DNA of 64,000 nucleotides from positions 124,001 through 188,000 of the forward strand of contig NW_026971509.1 in the NCBI RefSeq assembly GCF_963678635.1, written 5' to 3'. Shown here in pieces: positions 59,795 through 64,000 of this stretch. The DNA is from Symsagittifera roscoffensis (Eukaryota; Xenacoelomorpha; Acoela; Convolutidae). Below the pieces are notes generated by a model that made no database searches, had not been told where the DNA came from, and saw only the letters and a list, made by a program, of their open reading frames with translations. The position numbers and the translations under genes are program-made. The number at the start of each line of letters is the position of its first letter. Position 1 is the stretch's first letter.

Positions 59795-61119
59795 CGAGCT
59801 GATAAAATGGCTTTGATCTTTGACAACCAAGCAAATTCTACCATGTCGCTGAATGAGATGGCAGAAAGCTTTCGATTGGCTAAATTAGAAAAATCACTCG
59901 ACAAAAAAATGTTTTAATCAACACCAAAGACAAAACTAATGTCCCTATCAATAAGCAGAGTGAACAGGTTGAACAGGCTAATCACTTTGAGTACATCTAC
60001 TTCGGCAGCATCATATTATCTGATGGAAGTTCTAAAAAGGCTATCAGCGCTCGCATTTCTAAGACAAGGATAGCAATGCTGCTACTCAGTCCGACCCTGG
60101 TTTTAAAAAGAGTGACACTAAGAAGCATGGGTCTCCTCATGGAGACTGTCCTGAAACCAGACCTGCTGTACGTCTTAGAGACCCTTGTTATCAGATGAAC
60201 TGATCTTGTAAGTCTAGAAGCTGTTAAACGCCGTGCTAAAAAAATGTGCCTAAGGCTAGAACCGAGAAGCAAAATGAAACCAAAGAAATTGAATGAAAAG
60301 GTAAAAATAACACAGGTCGCACACAAACTTTGCAGGGGAAGCGTTAAACTGTACGCTTCCCTTAAACACATATGTGTCGATGGCTTAAATCATCTGTTTA
60401 AGTTTTGGCAAAATGAGTGGATTCGGCAGCTTAGAGCTAATTTCGACAACCATTAGCTCAAGACAAAATGTGACCAGGACAATTAGTTGCGCAATCCGAC
60501 AACCAAACCTAAGTTAACTGGCAATCGAGATTTCAAAGCAAATGCTATTGGTTAAAGGTCGCAAAACGCTCAATGTGCTAATGAAAACTGTAATAGAAAG
60601 TTTCATAGCAAGAAGAGATGAACAGGCATCTCAGAGATAATCATCCAGAACTCATGGTCCACGCCTCCAATAGAGGTGCAATTAAAGCTGATAAAGGAAT
60701 TGAGAGCGTTAGAGGAAATGAAAGAAATCTAGAGATCTCCCAGCAGCCCAGCAACTGGGGGTCCAAGAAAGGCAAAATCGACAAGACTTATGTCAGTGGC
60801 TAGACTAAAAACATGCAAAACTGCCAACCGCATCTGAAGCTGATCCTCGCATCGGAACCGACCGTCTCAACAACCCAACTAAGTCGCCAACCCTTCGCAC
60901 CAAACCAAGACACTGACACAGGTGATGAGGTACTAAAGTGTCCTCTCTGCTCTTATCGGTGCTCTGTTAGGAAGTCGATGATCAATCGCTCAAATGTGAA
61001 GCACAATTTTCGTGGGTCGAAACAAGGCCAATGCGCGAGCCGCCAAGTTATTTTGGCGTTGTCCCGGTGCCTACATTCAGGGGGCGGAAAAAAACGGCGG
61101 AGAGAAAAAAATTTTTGCT
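59795..61119 (+). pseudogene. Array C unit 2
   Basis: The catalytic motif is mutated (F-A-R-A-D-K in place of F-A-Y-A-D-D). The thumb is visible at about 59975-60150 in broken frames, and the basic linker is in the frame 60244-60456 (CLRLEPRSKMKPKKLNEKVK, then LCRGSVKLYASLKHICVDGL and FWQNEWIRQLRANFDNH). The C2H2 finger at about 60575-60650 is frameshifted before MNRHLRDNHPE. The frame 60618-60803 ends YVSG at a TAG. Third cluster: see 60813-61127. Confidence 0.6.
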
Positions 61120-61127
61120 TACGCTGA
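60813..61127 (+). pseudogene. Third Cys/His cluster running toward YADD, unit 2/3 border
   Basis: This 104-codon frame contains MQNCQPHLKLILASEPT, STTQLSRQPFAPNQDTD, then KCPLCSYRCSVRKSMIN from about 60936 and a Gln/Cys/Arg stretch. It passes the next YADD (61120) in the wrong frame. In unit 4 (62290-62490) the same path is in frame with the ADD codons apart from two TAA stops, showing that the fingers and reverse transcriptase once formed a single frame. Confidence 0.55.
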
Positions 61128-61212
61128 TGATCTGGCTTTGATCTCTGACAATAACCAAGCCAATTCTACCAAGTCGCTAAATGACATGGGCAAAAACCTT
61201 TCTATTGGCTGA
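61012..61212 (+). pseudogene. Intact YADD motif, array C unit 3
   Basis: This 66-codon frame contains KKIFAYADDLALISD at about 61108-61150, the only intact catalytic motif C of the array, then NQANSTKSLNDMGKNL. The thumb follows in other frames to about 61560 (key residues FEYLF, SARISK-like). Palm motifs A and B of a reverse transcriptase are absent upstream: only about 60 codons separate the motif from the last Cys cluster, whereas a complete enzyme needs well over 150. Confidence 0.65.
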
Positions 61213-62476
61213 ATTATAAAAATATCTCGAGAAAAGTAAACATGTTTTAACCAACACCAAAAACAATACTAATGTCCCTATCAATGAGCACAGCGAACAG
61301 ATTGAACGGTTTAATCATTTTGAGTACCTCTTTTTAGGCAGCATCGTATAATATGATCGCAGTTTTAGCAATGATATCAGCGCTCGCATTTCTAAGACAA
61401 CGAGAGCAATGCTGCGACTCAGAACGACCCTTTTTAGAGAGATTGACACTAAGAAGCAAGGGTCTCCTCAACGAGATTGTCCTAAAGCCAGTCCTCCTAC
61501 ACGTCTTAGAGACCCTTGTTATCAGATGAACTGGTCTTGGTAGACAATAAGCGGTAATACACCGTGCTAAATGAATGTGTCTAAGGCTAAAAATGAGAAA
61601 CGAAATGAAACTAAAGGAATTGAATGAAAAGGTAAAAACATCGCAGTCGCACACCAACTATGCAGGAAAAGGGTTCATTTGCACGCTTCCTTTAAACACA
61701 TATGTGTTGATGGCTAAAATGATCTGTTTTAGGGTGCTAAATTTTGGCAAAATATTGGATTTGGCAGCTTAGAGCTATTTTTGACAATCATTGGCCCAAG
61801 ACAAAATGTGACCCGGACAACTGGTTGCACAATTGGACAACCAAATTTAAGTGAACTGACGATGGAAATTGTAAAACAAATGCTGGTAAAAGGTTGCAAA
61901 CAGTTCAATGTGCTAATGAAAACTGTAATAAAAAATTCCATAGCGAAAATAGATGAAAAGGCATCTCAGAGATAATCATTCAGAACTATGGTCCAGACCT
62001 CCAAAAGTGATGAAATTAAAACTGATAAAGGAATTGAAAGCTTTAGAGAAATTGAAAGAACACTAGAGATTCCACAGCAGCCCAGCAAGGGGAGGTCAAA
62101 GAAAGGCAAAATCGACTGCCCTTTGCCCGACTGTAACAAGATTTATGTCAGTGAATAGACTAAACACATGCAAAACTGCCATTTGCATGTGAAGCTGTTC
62201 AGCGCATCAGAACCGACCGTCTCAGCACCCCAACTGTCTCGGAAATCCTTCGCATCAAACCAAGACACTGACCCAGGTGATGAGATGCTAAGATGTCCAC
62301 TCTGCTCTTATCGGTGCTCTGTTAGGACTTCAAGGATCAATCAATCTTATGTGAAGCACGATATTTGTTGGTCAAAACAAGGCCAATGCCCGAGCCGCTA
62401 AGTCGTGTTAGCGTTGTCCAGGTGCGTAAATTCAAGAGGCAAAAGTAGGACCAGTGGAGAGAATAGAACTTTTACT
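61213..62476 (+). pseudogene. Remainder of array C unit 3
   Basis: The thumb (61310-61560) is broken by frameshifts and TAA. The linker lies at 61575-61772. The C2H2 finger lies at about 61905-61980, with CANENC-type sequence and RHLRDNH-type sequence in different frames. The frame 62168-62401 encodes MQNCHLHVKLFSASEPT, RCPLCSYRCSVRTSRIN and SYVKHDICW before a TAA. The second cluster start, CPLPDCNKIYVS, is readable at about 62120-62155. Confidence 0.55.
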
Positions 62477-62930
62477 TAAGCTGATGATATGGCTTTGATA
62501 TCTGACAATCAAGCAAATTCTACCACGTCGCTGAATGAGATGGCAAAACCTTTCGATTGGCTAAACTAGAAAAATCTCTCGAGAAAAGTAAAAGTGTTTT
62601 AGTCAACAACAAAAGCAATACTAATGTTCCTATTAATGTGCGCAGCAAACATGTTGAACTGTTTAATCACTTTCAGTACCTCTACTTCGGCAGCATCATT
62701 TTATCTGATAACAAAACTAACAAGTCTATCAGAAGGCATTTCTAAGAGAAAGATAGCAATGCTGCGACTCAGACCGACCCTGTTTTTAAAAAGATTGACA
62801 CTAAGAAGCAAGGGTCTCCTCATCGAGACTTTCCTAAAGCCAGTCCTGCTACACGTCTTAGAGACTCTTGTTATCAGACGAACTGATCTTGGTAGATAAA
62901 AAGCGGTAATACACCGTGCTAAAAGAGCGG
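62477..62930 (+). pseudogene. Array C unit 4, shortened
   Basis: The motif reads TAA-A-D-D-M-A (Tyr codon changed to stop). The frames 62557-62745 and 62624-62899 together cover the thumb, including LFNHFQYLYFGSIILSDN and RKIAMLRLRPTLFLKR then LRSKGLLIETFLKPVLLH. At about 62930 ('aaaagagc' joined to 'ggttagactaaac') the copy jumps from the end of the thumb into the second Cys/His cluster, deleting the linker and C2H2 finger (about 0.6 kb). Confidence 0.65.
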
Positions 62931-63233
62931 TTAGACTAAACAATTGCAAAACTGCCAACAGCATGTAAAGCTGATGAACGCATAAGAACCGACCGTTTCA
63001 ACGCCCCAACTGAGTCGGCAAACCAAGACACTGACCCAGGTGATGAAGTGCTAACGTGTCCGCTCTGCTCTTATCGGTGCTGTGTTAGGAAGTGATTAAT
63101 CGCTCTTTTTTGAAGCACGATGTTCGTGGGTCAAAGCAAGCCCATTGCCCGAGCCGCCAAAACATGTTGGCGTTGTCCCAGTGCGTACATTCAAGAGGCA
63201 AAAGTACGACCATGAGAGAAACAAAACTTTGCT
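62931..63233 (+). pseudogene. Cys/His clusters before array C unit 5
   Basis: The sequence reads LNNCKTANSM-like residues in the place of the second cluster, then cluster three as CPLCSYRCCVRK-type sequence at about 63056-63090. Small deletions remove part of the linker. It leads into the YTDD motif at 63234. Confidence 0.45.
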
Positions 63234-64000
63234 TACACTGATGATATGGCTGTGATATCTGACAACCAAGCAATCCTACCAAGTCGCTGTATGAGATGGC
63301 AAAAACCTTTCTATTGGCTAAATTATAAAAAATCTTTCGAGAAAAGTAAACATGTTTTAACCAACACCAAAAACAATACTAATGTCCCTATCAATGTGCA
63401 CAGCGAACAGATTGAACGGTTTAATCACTTTGAGTACCTCTACTTCGGCAGCATCGTATTATCTGATGGCAGTACTAGCAGGGCTATCAGCGCTCGCATT
63501 TCTAAGACAAGAATAGCAATGCTGCGACTCAGAACGACCCTGTTTTTAGAAAGATTGACACTAAGAAGCAAGGGTCTCCTCATCGAGATTGTCCTAAAGC
63601 CAGTCCTGCTACTCGTCTTAGAGACCCTTCTTATCAGATGAACTGGTCTTGGTAGACTATAGGCGGTAATACATCGTGTTAAATGAATGTGTCTAAGGCT
63701 AGAAATGAGAAACGAAATGAAACTAAAGGAATGGAATGAAAAGGTAAAAACAACACCAGTCGCACAGCAACTATGCAGGGGAAGGGTTCAACTGTACGCT
63801 TCCTTTAAACACATAGGTGTCGAGATGGATTAAATGATCTGTTTTAGTGTGCTAAACTTTGGCAAAAAGAATTGATTCGGTAGCTTAGAGCTAATTAGAC
63901 AACCATTGGCAGAAGACAAAGTGTCACCAGGACAGCTGGTTGCACGATCCGACAACCAAACCCTAATTAACAGACGAAGGAGATTTTAAAGCAAATGCTA
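63234..64000 (+). pseudogene. Array C unit 5, reverse-transcriptase thumb, runs off the window
   Basis: The catalytic motif reads F-A-Y-T-D-D-M-A-V-I-S-D. The 131-codon frame 63246-63641 is the longest of the array. It includes FNHFEYLYFGSIVLSDGS, SRAISARISKTRIAML and RLTLRSKGLLIEIVLKP, then LETLLIR and a stop. The basic linker (CLRLEMRNEM-type) and RQLRAN-type sequence follow with stops to the window end. FGS replaces the LGN/LGS seen in unit 1. Confidence 0.65.

Larger units (their letters stand above)
58501..64000 (+). repeat. Tandem array C of LINE-derived units, about 1.33 kb each
   Basis: Five plus-strand copies of one unit run to the window end. The YADD codons, or their mutated equivalents, begin at 58498 (Tyr-Ala replaced), 59795, 61120, 62477 and 63234, spaced 1297, 1325, 1357 and 757 bp. 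Each unit reads: YADD motif and thumb of a non-LTR reverse transcriptase, a conserved basic linker, three Cys/His clusters, then YADD of the next unit about 60 codons after the last cluster. Every copy has stops or frameshifts. The array continues past the window. Confidence 0.85.

Noticed and set aside
59997-60371. 124-codon minus-strand frame, and similar ones at 58689, 61334 and 62701
   Set aside because: They are antisense shadows of the reverse-transcriptase thumb. The shared residues simply mirror the repeat units.

Overview
The window looks eukaryotic and most likely from an invertebrate animal, but nothing in it fixes the species. It is AT-rich. It has intron-like splice signals (TTTCAG acceptors, GTAAGT donors), decayed retroelements and very long tandem repeats. 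It has no operon-like runs of intact genes, and I saw no rRNA, tRNA or CRISPR array. I see no full-length intact gene. Most of the DNA is two large tandem arrays, one smaller retroelement-derived array, and single-copy-like spacers. Positions 1-40617 (array A) hold a tandem array of complex monomers. The anchor 'gatctacagc' recurs 16 times at 39, 4031, 7511, 10065, 12621, 13434, 14286, 19446, 20291, 22522, 24949, 28777, 31625, 35223, 36064 and 38776. A complete monomer is about 2.55 kb; longer ones carry internal duplications or insertions, and a truncated 0.81-0.85 kb form recurs. Each full monomer carries, on the minus strand, an ordered series of coding-like blocks broken by stops and frameshifts. 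In order these are a coiled-coil-like block, a Ser/Pro-rich block, a conserved middle block, an 'LLKKSEDGEL' block, a 'NHKAYES' block and an 'IPNINHDLSGP' block. I read this as a decayed multi-exon gene that was amplified with the array. The plus strand of each monomer has one short frame with a hydrophobic segment; in the first copy it also carries a retroviral-integrase-like SDNGT motif. Positions 40618-42125 are a spacer whose relative lies at 56205-56875. The spacer carries about 0.67 kb of extra DNA with a 110-codon minus-strand frame. Positions 42126-50940 (array B) are three head-to-tail copies of a 3005-bp unit, the third shortened by about 0.2 kb. They share decayed minus-strand coding blocks. 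Positions 50941-56200 are mosaic and mostly single copy: partial duplications, a minus-strand coding-like patch at 52.5-53.15 kb, a plausible plus-strand terminal exon at 54272-54460, a Lys/Glu-rich minus-strand patch at 54.9-55.45 kb and a run of 15 G. Positions 56865-58501 are the relic of a Ty3-like LTR retrotransposon on the minus strand: a candidate LTR, a candidate primer binding site, Gag, two zinc knuckles and an aspartic protease. It is truncated before reverse transcriptase. From 58503 to the window end (array C) is a plus-strand tandem array of about 1.33-kb units. Each joins C2H2-type zinc-finger sequence almost directly to the YADD catalytic motif and thumb of a non-LTR reverse transcriptase, without the rest of the palm. 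The LTR relic ends within a few bases of the YADD codons of the first unit. Array C is the most unusual structure here: a LINE-derived, internally deleted gene that has become a tandem repeat.
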